64,000 nt of DNA from Sapria himalayana (Eukaryota; Streptophyta; Magnoliopsida; Malpighiales; Rafflesiaceae), in the NCBI GenBank assembly GCA_029783825.1, contig JAREIK010003422.1:210664-274663 (forward strand), read 5' to 3'. Position numbers and translations under genes: made by a program. Shown piece after piece: positions 1-14,099 of the stretch (position 1 is the first letter of the stretch; each line of letters starts with the position of its first letter). The notes beneath the pieces were generated by a model that did no database searches, was not told the DNA's origin, and saw only the letters and a program-made list of their open reading frames with translations.

Positions 1-452
1 GTATGATATATAGGTTTAAAGACAACTTGATAGATTGATTTATAGAAAGATTGATAAAAGATAGATAGATAGATAGATAGATAGGAAGGTAGATAAACAG
101 ATAGATAGAAACATAGACAAATAGATAGATAGACAAATACATAGATAGACAGATAGATAGTGATATTATTTGATAGATAGATAGAATATTAAACATATTG
201 ATAGATAAAGAGATAGATTAACATATCATTTAGTCATAAAGAAAGAAAGATAGATAGACAAATAAATAGATGGATAGATAGATAAAAAGATAGAAAGAAA
301 GATAGATAGATAGTTAGTTAGATAGAAAGATAGATAAATATATAGATAGACATATATATAGATAGATAATTAGATATATAGATAGACTGATAGATAGATA
401 GATAGACAGATAGATTGATTAATTGATTGATTGATAAATAGATAGATTGATA

Positions 453-491
<39 letters not shown>

Positions 492-1798
492 ATCGATATA
501 TTGATAAATAGATTAAAAGACATAAGGATAAATAGATTGATAGTTAGATTGATATAAATAATAGATAGCTTTATAGATAGATTGATAGACATATAGATAA
601 AAAAATAAATAGATAGATAGTTAAATAGAAAGATAGATAGAAAGATATATATACAGTTAGATAGATAGAAAGATAGATTGTTAGATATATATATATATAT
701 AGATAGAAAGATAGGTAGATAGAGAAATAAATAGATAGCTAGATAGACAAATAGATAGACAGATAGATTGGCATATTTATAAAAATATAGTTATATAGAC
801 AGATTGATTGACATATAGATAGATAGATATATATATATATATATATATATATATCAAATATAAGCATTATGATAAACATATAAATATATAGATAGATAGT
901 TAGTTAATAGATAGATAGATATATAGATATTTACATAGACATATAGATAGATAGATAAAGACATAAAAATAGATAGAATTATTGATAGACAAATATATAG
1001 ACAAAAAGATAGACAAATATATAGACAAAAAGATAGATAAATAGATAGATAGATTGATAGATAGATAGATAAATGAATATATAGTTTTATACAAATATTG
1101 ATAGATAAATAGATATATAGACATATATATAGTAGAGGTGTCAACCTGCCCGGGCCGGCCCGGCCCGGCATGAAAAAATTCGGTGCCCGGGTTTGGCACA
1201 ATCCGTGCCGTGCTGTGCCTGGCACGAGGTGTGTCGTGCCTGGCCTGGCATGGTTCGGCCCGTGGCACGGCACACCGGCAGGAGTTTCTCCAGTGCCGAG
1301 TGTCCCGTTAGCCAGACCACACGATGCCCGATAATACAATAAAAAGACCGCGGGTCGGGTCTGATACGACCCGACCCGTGGTCGCCCGTATCTCGAACCA
1401 CTCAGATAGGCAAGCTCGAGCGGGCCCGGAAAGGCATGGCACGGCCTGCCATGCCTGCGGGCCTTGCCGGGCACGGAAGCACGATCGTGCCCTAAAAAAA
1501 CGGGCCTGGCCGGCCCGTCCCAGCCCGTTTGACACCTCTAATATATAGTTAAATGATATAGAGAGAGATATATATATATATATATATATTGATATACACA
1601 TTATTAGACCCATTTATAGATAGTTAGATAGAATGATTGATTAATAGGCAGATTGATAGATAGATTAATAGACAAATTGATAGATAGTTCGATAGATAGT
1701 TGATAAATAGACAGAAATATAGATAGATAGATAGACACATAGATAGATAGATATACATATAAATAGACATATAAGTAGACAGATAGATTGATAGATAG
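1..1798 (+). repeat. 1.8-kb direct duplication, left copy
   Basis: This segment matches 9858-11651 nearly base for base, beginning at the shared string GTATGATATATAGG and ending after GACAGATAGATTGATAGATA. It includes the same hAT-type MITE with the same 8-bp flanks. The window edge cuts its left side, so the true duplication may be longer. Beyond 1798 the two copies diverge into unrelated TAGA sequence. Confidence 0.9.
1133..1540. mobile_element. Non-autonomous hAT-type MITE, copy 1 (408 bp)
   Basis: A GC-rich island inside very AT-rich array DNA. It starts TAGAGGTGTCAA and ends TTGACACCTCTA, a perfect 12-bp terminal inverted repeat. Imperfect complementarity extends inward through the GGCCGGCCCG-type sequence. 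It is flanked on both sides by the 8-bp direct repeat ATATATAG (1125-1132 and 1541-1548). Eight-bp target duplications and TAGRGGTG-like termini are typical of the hAT superfamily. The interior is built of short GGCACGG/CCGTGCC motifs in both orientations and has no credible coding region. Short frames on either strand here are compositional. Confidence 0.88.
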
Positions 1799-1884
1799 AC
1801 AAATAGATATAAAGATAGAAAGTCAGAAAGATAGATAGATAAATAGATAGATAGATATATACATAAATAAAAAAGTATATATAG

Positions 1885-1915
<31 letters not shown>

Positions 1916-2208
1916 TACACACATACACACTAACACAAATAGATAGATAGATAGATATATAGACAGACAAACGGACGGACAAATAGATAGACAGCTAGAT
2001 AGACAGACACACATATAGAAATATAAAAATATAGACAAATAGATTGATAGATAGACAAATTAATAGATAAATTGATAGACATATATATAAACAAATCGAT
2101 ACAAAGATAGTTCGATAGATTTGAAGAATTTTTGATAGAGTGATTGATAAATAGATTGATCGGTAGATAGAAAGTTTGATAGATAGATAGATTGATTATT
2201 ATACAGAC

Positions 2209-2250
<42 letters not shown>

Positions 2251-3919
2251 AGATAGAAAGATAGCAATATAGATTTATAGATAGATAAGTAGATCCATAT
2301 ACAAATAGGAAAACACATAGATAGGCATATAGATAGATAGTTAGATAGACAATAAGATAGTCAGATAGATATAAAGATAGATAGATATAAGATAGATAGA
2401 TAGACATATAGTTAGACAGACAGACATATAATAGATAAATAAATAGATATACAAATAGATAGAAAGATAGACATATAGATAGATAGATAGATAAACAAAT
2501 AAATAGTTAGATAGATAGCTAGATAGCCAGATAGATAGACATATAGGTAGATTGATAGAGAGAAATATAAATAGATAAATTGAAAAACATATAGATAAAC
2601 AGATAGATAAACACATAGATAGATATATAGATAGACAAATTGAAAAACATATAGATAGATAGCTAGCTAGCTAGCTAGCTAGATAGATAGTTAAAAACAT
2701 AGATAGAGAGATACACGTATCAAAAGATATATATATATATATATATATATAGGTACATAGGTAGGTAGGTAGGTAGGTAGGTAGATAGTCATATAGATAG
2801 ATAGAAGAAAGATAGTCATATAGATAGAATGATAGATAAATCAACATATAGTTAGATATGTATATAGACGAATAGAAAGACATTAATAAACAAATTGATA
2901 TGTAGATATTTAGACATATAGATAGATAGATATACAAATAGTATAAAGATATATAGATAAATAGATAGCTAGATAGATAAATAGATAAATATATTAATAG
3001 ATAGATTGATTGATTGAAATAGAGATATACATATATATATATATATAGACAGATAGATAGATAGAAAGATACACATAAAGATAAATAGATAGATAGATAT
3101 ATAGATAGATAAAAAGATAGACATATAGATAGTTTGATTGTTATAAAAAAAGACAGATAGATAGACATATAGATATATATAGATATATATATATATATAT
3201 ATCAAAAGATAGATAGATAGACATAGAGATATACAAATAGATAGAAAAATAGATAAAGATACAAATACATACATACATACATATATATATATATATAGAC
3301 AGATATGTAGAAAGATACACATAAAGATAGATAGATACATAGACATATAAATAGATAAAAAGATAGACAGATTGATTGATTGATTGTTATATAAAAAAAA
3401 GTGTGATAAATAGATATATAGACACACACACACACACACATAGATAGATAGATAGATAGATAAATTAATAGAAAGAATGATAGATAGCCAGATAGATAGA
3501 AATATAGATATATATATATATATATATATAGAAAGATATTTAGAAAATAGATATATAAATAGATTCATAGATTGATAGATATAGAGATAGATAGAAATAT
3601 AGTAAATTGAAATATAAATAGACACATTTATAGAACCATAGAAACATACATAGATAGATGCATAGATAGAGAGAGACATTCACAAATAGATAGACATATA
3701 GATTGATAGAAAGATAAACAAATAGATAGACAAATAGATAAATAGATAGATAGACATAAAAATAGATAAACTGATAAATAAAAAATAGATAGAGATATAT
3801 ATAGGTAGACAGATAAATCTCTGGATAAAAAGATGGATAGTTAGACAGATAAATTGATAGACGGATGAATAGACAGACAAATAAATATAAATATAGATAG
3901 ATCAACAGATTGATAGATA

Positions 3920-4393
3920 GTATGATATATAGGTTTATAGACAACTTGATAGATTGATTTATAGAAAGATTGATAAAAAGATAGATAGATAGATAGGTAG
4001 GTAGATAAACAGATAGATAGAAATATAGTCAAATAGATAGATAGACAAATACATAGATAGACAGATAGATAGTCATATAATTTGATAGATAGATAGAATA
4101 TTAAACATATTGATAGATAAAGAGATAGATTAACATATCATTTAGTTATAAAGAAAGATAGATAGACAAATAAATAGATGGATAGATAGATAAAAAGATA
4201 GAAAGATAGATAGATAGATAGATAGATAGTTAGACAGAAAGATAGTTCAATATATAGATAAACATATATATAGATAGATAATTAGATATATAGATAGACT
4301 GATAGATAGATAGATAGACTGATTGATAGATATATAGATAGATAGACAGATAGATTGATTAATTGATTGATTGACAAATAGATAGATTGATAG

Positions 4394-4425
<32 letters not shown>

Positions 4426-5954
4426 TGATCGATATATTGATAGATAGATTAAAAGACATATGGATAAATAGATTGATAGTTAGATTGATATAAAGAATAG
4501 ATAGCTTTATAGATAGATTGATAGATATATAGATAAAAAAATAAATAGATAGTTAAATAGAAAGATATATATACAGTTAGATAGAAAGAAAGATAGATTA
4601 TTAAATAGATATATAGATAGAAAGATAGATAAAGATACAAATACATACATACATACATATATATATATAGACAAATAGGTAGAAAGATACACATAAAGAT
4701 AGATAGATAGATATATAGATAGATAAAAAGATAGACATATAGATTGTTTGATTGTTATAAAAAAAGAAAGATATATAGACATATAGATATATATATATCA
4801 AAAGATAGATAGATAGACATAGAGATATACAAATAGATAGAAAGATAGTTAAAGATCTTTCTATCTATTTATATATATATATATATAGACAGATAGGTAG
4901 AAAGATACACATAAAGATAGATAGATACATAGACATATAAATAGATAAAAAGATAGACAGATTGATTGATTGATTGTTATATAAAAAGTGCGATAAATTG
5001 ACATATAGATACACACACACACATACACATAGATAGATAGATAGATAGATAAATTAATAGATAGAATGATAGATAGCCAGATAGATAGAAATATAGATAT
5101 ATATATATATATATATATATAGAAAATAGATAGATAAATAGATTCATATATTGATAGATATAGAGATAGATAGAAATATAGTAAATTGAAATATAAATAG
5201 ACACATTTATAGAACAATAGAAACATACATAGATAGATGCATAGATAGAGATAGACATTCACAAATAGATAGACAGATAGATTGATAGAAAGATAAACAA
5301 AGATAGAAAAATAGATAAATAGATATATAGACAGAAAAATAGATAAACAAATAAATAGACAAACAAATAAATAGACAGATAGATAGAGATATATATTGGT
5401 AGATAGATAAATCTATAGATAAAAAGATGGATAGTTAGATAGATAAATTGATAGACGGATGAATAGACAGACAAATAAATATAAATATAGATAGATCGAC
5501 AGATTGATAGATAGTATGATATATAGGGTTATAGACAACTTGATAGATTGATTTATATAAAGATTGATAAAAGGATAGATAGATAGGTAGGTAGATAAAC
5601 ATATAGATAGAAACATAGACAAATAGATGGATAGACAAATACATAAATAGAAAGATAGATAGTCATATTATTTGATAGATAGATTGATAAAATATTAAAC
5701 ATATTGATAGATAAAGAAATAGATTAACATATCATTTAGTCATAAAGAAAGATAGATAGATAGACAAATAAATAGATGGATAGATAGATGAAAAGATATA
5801 AAGAAATATAGATAGATAGTTAGATAGAAAGATAGATAAATATATAGATAGACATATATATAGATAGATAATTAGATATATAGATTGACTGATAGATAGA
5901 TAGATAGACAGATAGATTGATTAATTGATTGATTGACAAATAGATAGATTGATA

Positions 5955-6013
<59 letters not shown>

Positions 6014-7373
6014 ATCGATATATTGATATTAGATTAAAAGACATGGATAAATAGATTGATAGTTAGATTGATATAAAGAATAGATAGCTTTATAGATAGA
6101 TTGATAGACATATAGATAAAAAAATAAATAGATAGTTAAATAGAAAGATATATAGAAAGATATATATATAGTTAGATAGATAGAAAGATAGATTATTAGA
6201 TATATATATATATAGAAAGATAGATAAAGATACAAATACATACAGACATACATATATATATATATATATATACAGATAGGTAGAAAGATACACATAAAGA
6301 TAGATAGATACATAGACATATAAATAGATAAAAAGATAGACAAATTGATTGATTGATTGATTGTTATATAAAAATAGCGATAAATAGACATATAGATACA
6401 CACACACACATAGATAGATAGATAGATAAATTAACAGATAGAATGATAGATAGCTAGATAGATAGAAATATAGATATATATATATATATATATATATATA
6501 AAGATATTTAAAAATTAGATAGATAAATAGATACATAGATTGATAGATATAGAGATAGATAGAAATATAGTAAATTGAAATATAAATAGACACATTTATT
6601 GAACCATAGAAACATACATAGATAGATTCATAGATAGAGAGAGACATTCACAAATAGATAGACAGATAGATTGATAGAAATATAAACAAATAGATAGACA
6701 AATAGATAAATAGATAGATGGACATAAAAATAGATAAACTGATAAATAGATAATAGATAGAGATATATATAGGTAGACAGATAAATCTCTGGATAAAAAG
6801 ATGGATAGTTAGACAGATAAATTGATAGACGGATGAATAGACAGACAAATAAATATAAATATAGATAGATCGACAGATTGATAGATAGTATGATATATAG
6901 GTTTATAGACAACTTGATAGATTGATTTATAGAAAGATTGATAAAAAGATAGATAGATACATAGATAGATAAATAGGTAGGTAGATAAACAGATAGATAG
7001 AAACATAGACAAATAGATAGATAGACAAATACATAGATAGACAGATAGATAGTCATATTATTTGATTGATAGATAGATAGAATATTAAACATATTGATAG
7101 ATAAAGAGATAGATTAACATATCATTTAGTTATAAAGAAAGATAGATAGACAAATAAATAGATGGATAGATAGATAAAAAGATAGAAAGATAGATAGATA
7201 GATAGATAGTTAGACAGAAAGATAGTTCAATATATAGATAAACATATATATAGATAGATAATTAGATATATAGATAGACTGATAGATAGATAGATAGACT
7301 GATTGATAGATATATAGATAGATAGACAGATAGATTGATTAATTGATTGATTGACAAATAGATAGATTGATAG

Positions 7374-7405
<32 letters not shown>

Positions 7406-8934
7406 TGATCGATATATTGATAGATAGATTAAAAGACATATGGATAAATAGATTGATAGTTAGATTGATATAAAGAATAGATAGCTTTATAGATAGATTG
7501 ATAGATATATAGATAAAAAAATAAATAGATAGTTAAATAGAAAGATATATATACAGTTAGATAGAAAGAAAGATAGATTATTAAATAGATATATAGATAG
7601 AAAGATAGATAAAGATACAAATACATACATACATACATATATATATATAGACAAATAGGTAGAAAGATACACATAAAGATAGATAGATAGATATATAGAT
7701 AGATAAAAAGATAGACATATAGATTGTTTGATTGTTATAAAAAAAGAAAGATATATAGACATATAGATATATATATATCAAAAGATAGATAGATAGACAT
7801 AGAGATATACAAATAGATAGAAAGATAGTTAAAGATCTTTCTATCTATTTATATATATATATATATAGACAGATAGGTAGAAAGATACACATAAAGATAG
7901 ATAGATACATAGACATATAAATAGATAAAAAGATAGACAGATTGATTGATTGATTGTTATATAAAAAGTGCGATAAATTGACATATAGATACACACACAC
8001 ACATACACATAGATAGATAGATAGATAAATTAATAGATAGAATGATAGATAGCCAGATAGATAGAAATATAGATATATATATATATATATATATATAGAA
8101 AATAGATAGATAAATAGATTCATAGATTGATAGATATAGAGATAGATAGAAATATAGTAAATTGAAATATAAATAGACACATTTATAGAACAATAGAAAC
8201 ATACATAGATAGATGCATAGATAGAGAGAGACATTCACAAATAGATAGACAGATAGATTGATAGAAAGATAAACAAAGATAGAAAAATAGATAAATAGAT
8301 ATATAGACAGAAAAATAGATAAACAAATAAATAGACAAACAAATAAATAGACAGATAGATAGAGATATATATTGGTAGATAGATAAATCTATAGATAAAA
8401 AGATGGATAGTTAGATAGATAAATTGATAGACGGATGAATAGACAGACAAATAAATATAAATATAGATAGATCGACAGATTGATAGATAGTATGATATAT
8501 AGGGTTATAGACAACTTGATAGATTGATTTATATAAAGATTGATAAAAGGATAGATAGATAGGTAGGTAGATAAACATATAGATAGAAACATAGACAAAT
8601 AGATGGATAGACAAATACATAAATAGAAAGATAGATAGTCATATTATTTGATAGATAGATTGATAAAATATTAAACATATTGATAGATAAAGAAATAGAT
8701 TAACATATCATTTAGTCATAAAGAAAGATAGATAGATAGACAAATAAATAGATGGATAGATAGATGAAAAGATATAAAGAAATATAGATAGATAGTTAGA
8801 CAGAAAGATAGATAAATATATAGATAGACATATATATAGATAGATAATTAGATATATAGATTGACTGATAGATAGATAGATAGATAGACAGATAGATTTA
8901 TTAATTGATTGATTGACAAATAGATAGATTGATA

Positions 8935-8989
<55 letters not shown>

Positions 8990-9857
8990 ATCGATATATT
9001 GATATTAGATTAAAAGACATGGATAAATAGATTGATAGTTAGATTGATATAAAGAATAGATAGCTTTATAGATAGATTGATAGACATATAGATAAAAAAA
9101 TAAATAGATAGTTAAATAGAAAGATATATAGAAAGATATATATATAGTTAGATAGATAGAAAGATAGATTATTAGATATATATATATATAGAAAGATAGA
9201 TAAAGATACAAATACATACAGACATACATATATATATATATATATATACAGATAGGTAGAAAGATACACATAAAGATAGATAGATACATAGACATATAAA
9301 TAGATAAAAAGATAGACAAATTGATTGATTGATTGTTATATAAAAATAGCGATAAATAGACATATAGATACACACACACACATAGATAGATAGATAGATA
9401 AATTAACAGATAGAATGATAGATAGCTAGATAGATAGAAATATAGATATATATATATATATATATATATAAAGATATTTAAAAATTAGATAGATAAATAG
9501 ATACATAGATTGATAGATATAGAGATAGATAGAAATATAGTAAATTGAAATATAAATAGACACATTTATTGAACCATAGAAACATACATAGATAGATTCA
9601 TAGATAGAGAGAGACATTCACAAATAGATAGACAGATAGATTGATAGAAATATAAACAAATAGATAGACAAATAGATAAATAGATAGATGGACATAAAAA
9701 TAGATAAACTGATAAATAGATAATAGATAGAGATATATATAGGTAGACAGATAAATCTCTGGATAAAAAGATGGATAGTTAGACAGATAAATTGATAGAC
9801 GGATGAATAGACAGACAAATAAATATAAATATAGATAGATCGACAGATTGATAGATA
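3920..9857 (+). repeat. Dimeric higher-order repeat, period about 2.97 kb
   Basis: The marker GTATGATATATAG recurs at 3920, 5514, 6888, 8490 and 9858, and also at window position 1. Spacings alternate between about 1.60 kb and 1.37 kb, so two related half-units (A, 1.6 kb; B, 1.37 kb) form a dimer of 2.968-2.976 kb. A plus B is present twice, and partial units extend left to about 3000 and right past 9858. Equivalent positions of successive dimers (for example 4247-4801 and 7227-7781) read as essentially identical, whereas A and B differ by indels and (TA)n length. This is the pattern of recent unequal exchange acting on a dimer. Confidence 0.9.
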
Positions 9858-11575
9858 GTATGATATATAGGTTTATAGACAACTTGATAGATTGATTTAT
9901 AGAAAGATTGATAAAAAGATAGATAGATACATAGATAGATAAATAGGTAGGTAGATAAACAGATAGATAGAAACATAGACAAATAGATAGATAGACAAAT
10001 ACATAGATAGACAGATAGATAGTCATATTATTTGATTGATAGATAGATAGAATATTAAACATATTGATAGATAAAGAGATAGATTAACATATCATTTAGT
10101 CATAAAGAAAGAAAGAAAGTTAGACAAATAAATAGATGGATAGATAGATAAAAAGATAGAAAGAAAGATAGATAGATAGATAGTTAGACAGAAAGTTAGA
10201 TAAATATATAGATAGACATATATATAGATAGATAATTAGATATATAGATAGACTGATAGATAGATAGATAGACAGATTGATTGATTGATTGATAAATAGA
10301 TAGATTGATAGACATATATATATATATATATATATTGATCGATATATTGATAAATAGATTAAAAGACATATGGATAAATAGATTGATAGTTAGATTGATA
10401 TAAATAATAGATAGCTTTATAGATAGATTGATAGACATATAGATAAAAATATAAATAGATAGATAGTTAAATAGAAAGATAGATAGAAAGATATATATAC
10501 AGTTAGATAGATAGAAAGATAGATTGTTAGATATATATATATATATAGATAGAAAGATAGGTAGATAGAGAAATAAATAGATAGCTAGATAGACAAATAG
10601 ATAGACAGATAGATTGGCATATTTATAAAAATATAGTTATATAGACAGATAGATTGACATATAGATAGATATATATATATCAAATATAAGCATTATGATA
10701 AACATATAAATATATAGATAGATAGTTAGTTAAATAGATAGATAGATATATAGATATTTACATAGACATATAGATAGATAGATAAAGACATAAAAATAGA
10801 TAGACTTATTGATAGACAAATATATAGACAAAATGATAGACAAATATATAGACAAAAAGATAGATAAATAGATAGATAGATTGATAGATAGATAGATAAA
10901 TGAATATATAGTTTTATACAAATATTGATAGATAAATAGATATATAGACATATATATAGTAGAGGTGTCAACCTGCCCGGGCCGGCCCGGCCCGGCATGA
11001 AAAAATTCGGTGCCCGGGTTTGGCACAATCCGAGCCTTACCGTGCCTGGCACGAGGTGTGCCGTGCCTGGCCTGGCATGGTTCGGCCCGTGGCATGGCAC
11101 ACCGGCACGGGTTTCTCCATTGCCGAGTGTCCCGTGAGCCCGACCCCACGATGCCCGATAATACAATAAAAAGACCGCAGGTCGGGTCTGATTCGACCCG
11201 ACCCGTGGTCGCCCGTATCTCGAACCACTCAGATAGGCAAGCTCGAGTGGGCCCGGAAAGGCACGGCATGGCCCGCCATGCCTGCGGGCCTTTCCGGGCA
11301 CTGTAGCACGATCGTGCCCTAAAAAAACGGGCCGGCCCGGCCCGTCCCGGCCCGTTTGACACCTCTAATATATAGTTAAATGATATAGAGAGAGAGAGAG
11401 AGATATATATATATATATATATATATTGATATACACATTATTAGACCCATTTATAGATAGTTAGATAGAATGATTAATTAATAGGCAGATTGATAGATAG
11501 ATTAATAGACAAATTGATAGATAGTTCGATAGATAGTTGATAAATAGACAGAAATATAGATAGATAGATAGACAC

Positions 11576-11606
<31 letters not shown>

Positions 11607-11651
11607 TACATATAAATAGACATATAAGTAGACAGATAGATTGATAGATAG
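9858..11651 (+). repeat. 1.8-kb direct duplication, right copy
   Basis: Second copy of the segment at 1-1798, offset by about 9.85 kb. Small indels are seen in (TA)n, (GA)n and TAGA runs, for example an extended GAGAGAGA run near 11390. It carries the second MITE copy. The left part is continuous with the higher-order repeat, so the duplication probably arose within the same expansion process. Confidence 0.9.
10960..11367. mobile_element. Non-autonomous hAT-type MITE, copy 2 (408 bp)
   Basis: Same length, termini (TAGAGGTGTCAA and TTGACACCTCTA) and flanking ATATATAG repeats (10952-10959 and 11368-11375) as the copy at 1133-1540, with scattered substitutions, many of them C/T or G/A. Because target site and wider flanks are shared, this copy arose by duplication of host DNA and not by an independent transposition. 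Confidence 0.88.
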
Positions 11652-12381
11652 ATAATCATATTATTATATAGATAGATAAAAAAATTATTATATAGATAGA
11701 TAAACATATACATAGATAGATAGATAAATATGTAGATATAGAGAGAGATAGACAGAAAGATATACAAATAGATACTTCCATTGATATACAGATAGATGGA
11801 AAGATACAAAGATAAATAGATTGATATATAGATAGACATAAAGATAGACAGATAGATTGATTTATTGATTGACAAGGTGATAGATTTATAAACTTATTTA
11901 TAGAAAGATTGATATATAAATTGAAAGATAGATTTATAAATAAATTGATATACTGATTAATAGATAGATTGTAAATTAGATAGATAGATAGATAGATAGA
12001 CATATAGATAGACAAACAGGAATACTGATAGATAGATATAGAAAAACATATAGATATATATATAGACAGATATATAGATAGATTGATAGATAGACAAATA
12101 CAATGACAAATAGATAAATAGATTATTTAATAGATATATAGACAGATGGATAGACAGATAGATAGACAGATAGATAGACAGATAGATAGATCGATTATAG
12201 ATAGATAGATTAATAGATAGAAATATAGATATATAGATAGATAGACAGAAATATAGATAGAAATCTAGATAGATAGTTAGAAACACAAATTGATAAATAG
12301 ATAGATAGATATGCAAACAGATAGATAGATTGATACATAGATAGATAGATATATAGATAGATAAATAGATAGGTGATAGAC

Positions 12382-12439
<58 letters not shown>

Positions 12440-12833
12440 ATAGATAGACAAATAGATTGACTACGTGATATACAGATAGATAGAATGTTAAGCAGATAGA
12501 TAGAAAGATACATAGACTAATAAGATAGATAGAAAGATACAAATACAGATAGAGAGATAGATAGTCAAATAGATAAATAGATAGAATAGCGTATAGATAG
12601 ATAGATAGTTAGACATATAGATAAACAAAAATATAGATAAATTGATAGACAAATTGATTGATAGACAAATAGATAAAGAAATAAAAATAAAGAAGATAGA
12701 TATATAGATAGAAATATAGAGATATAAATAAAATGATAGATAGATAGACATATAGATAGACAATTAAATTGATTTATTGATAGACAAATAGATAGACAGA
12801 TAGATAGATAGATAAGAAAATTATTAAATTGAT

Positions 12834-13650
12834 CACTACTAAAAATTACAATAATATCGTCAAAATACTGACCAAAAAATTTGGTTGGTAATTACTTTCC
12901 AAAACATGACCAGTTAGCGACCAAAAAATGGTATCGAAAAAAAAAATTTCCAACCTAATTTTTGACCAAAGACCGATCATATTACTGATTAATTCTTTTT
13001 GGTCATGATTCGATCTATAGATTGGTTATAGAATATATTACCGACCTTTTAACGACCTATCATTATAATTGGTTGGTATAATATTTTTTCAAATTATTTA
13101 TAGCTTCGTACTTACCGACCATTTATCGACCGAATATATACGTTGGTAATTACAGACAAATTCATGAGCAATTTAGAGATCCAAACAAGAGCATCGGAGA
13201 AAAATACTTCTGACTAAATTTCTGACCAACTACCAACCATGTATTACAGACCAAATATATTTGGTTTAAAATATGGTATGTAAATCAAGAGGGAATTAGT
13301 GAAAAACATTCCCGTAAGATTACCAACCATTTAATGACCAAAAATATATAACCATTAAAAATGCTCGGTACAATGGTTATTCAATATATTTATAAGGTCA
13401 TAATTACTGACTGAATATATAGGTCGGTAATTACCGACCATTTCATGATCGAACTCCGACATGCCTACCGACCAAATGTTTTTAGTCGGAAATTGGTCAC
13501 TAAATTAGGATGGAAATAGCGAATCGAAATTGCCAACAAATTACCAACCATTTAACTACCAAAAATATATTATCATTAAAATTGGTTGGTGAAGTAGACT
13601 TCCAAATACTTATAGATTTTTTCTCACCGACCGTTAACTGACGATAATTT
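12834..13650 (+). repeat. CACTA-1 left subterminal repeat region
   Basis: Many copies of the short motif ACCGACCA/TTGGTCGGT and variants (GACCAACCA, TTGGTTGGT, ATCGACCG) lie in both orientations, more than ten in this stretch. In En/Spm elements such subterminal motifs bind the TNPA protein, so the same role is inferred here. From about 13650 to 14100 there is AT-rich spacer without a recognisable gene. Confidence 0.85.
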
Positions 13651-14099
13651 TGGTCGATAATTCATTGTTTTTATTGTTTGATTTGAAAATCATTTGCCGA
13701 GTCATTAAAACCTAAAATCATCAAAACTCCGTCATTTTTTCGAATCAGAGCCGATGTAAGCACTAAATAAAAAAATTTGATATTTCTTCTATATTCAGGT
13801 AAGTTTTTTTTTATTCTTCTCCTTCAAATTGATTATACACATCTATGTTTCTCTAAATTATATATAGATAATTGATATTTCGTTTTTTAAGTATATTTGG
13901 GTATAATGTTTTATTTTCTCCTCCAAATTTCCTAATTTTTGCTTCAATTTCATTTAACCTAATATGATTTTGACTCGACACAATTAATTAAGCTATAATA
14001 TTTCATTTTTTAAAATTTGTTCATCTACAGTTTAGATTTTTAGTGTTTTAGTGATTTTGATTTCATTTACATGATTTTTGCATCCGAATAATCTTAATG

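Larger units (their letters stand above)
1..12833. repeat. Imperfect TAGA/GATA tetranucleotide array, block 1
   Basis: The + strand is built almost entirely of TAGA (GATA) units, interrupted by TTGA, TACA, AAGA and CAGA variants and by pure (TA)n runs (for example around 460-490, 5960-6010 and 12387-12437). The block runs off the left window edge and ends at the GAT target site of CACTA-1. Pure TCTA reads S-I-Y-L in every minus-strand frame without a stop, which explains the long but meaningless open frames there. Superimposed are a 1.8-kb duplication, a 2.97-kb higher-order repeat and two MITE copies, listed separately. Nothing coding is supported. Confidence 0.97.

Noticed and set aside
1141..1613. 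GC-rich open frames with R/P/G-rich products across the MITE (also 10730-11362)
   Set aside because: They run across MITE termini into array DNA and are repeated only because the segment is duplicated; composition explains them.
854..12763. Many long minus-strand open frames of the IYLSIYLS type (also 19338-30051)
   Set aside because: They are translations of TCTA repeats. The 12-base period reads S-I-Y-L in every frame and contains no stop, whereas the other strand has TAG in every frame. No start context, domain or codon signal supports a gene.
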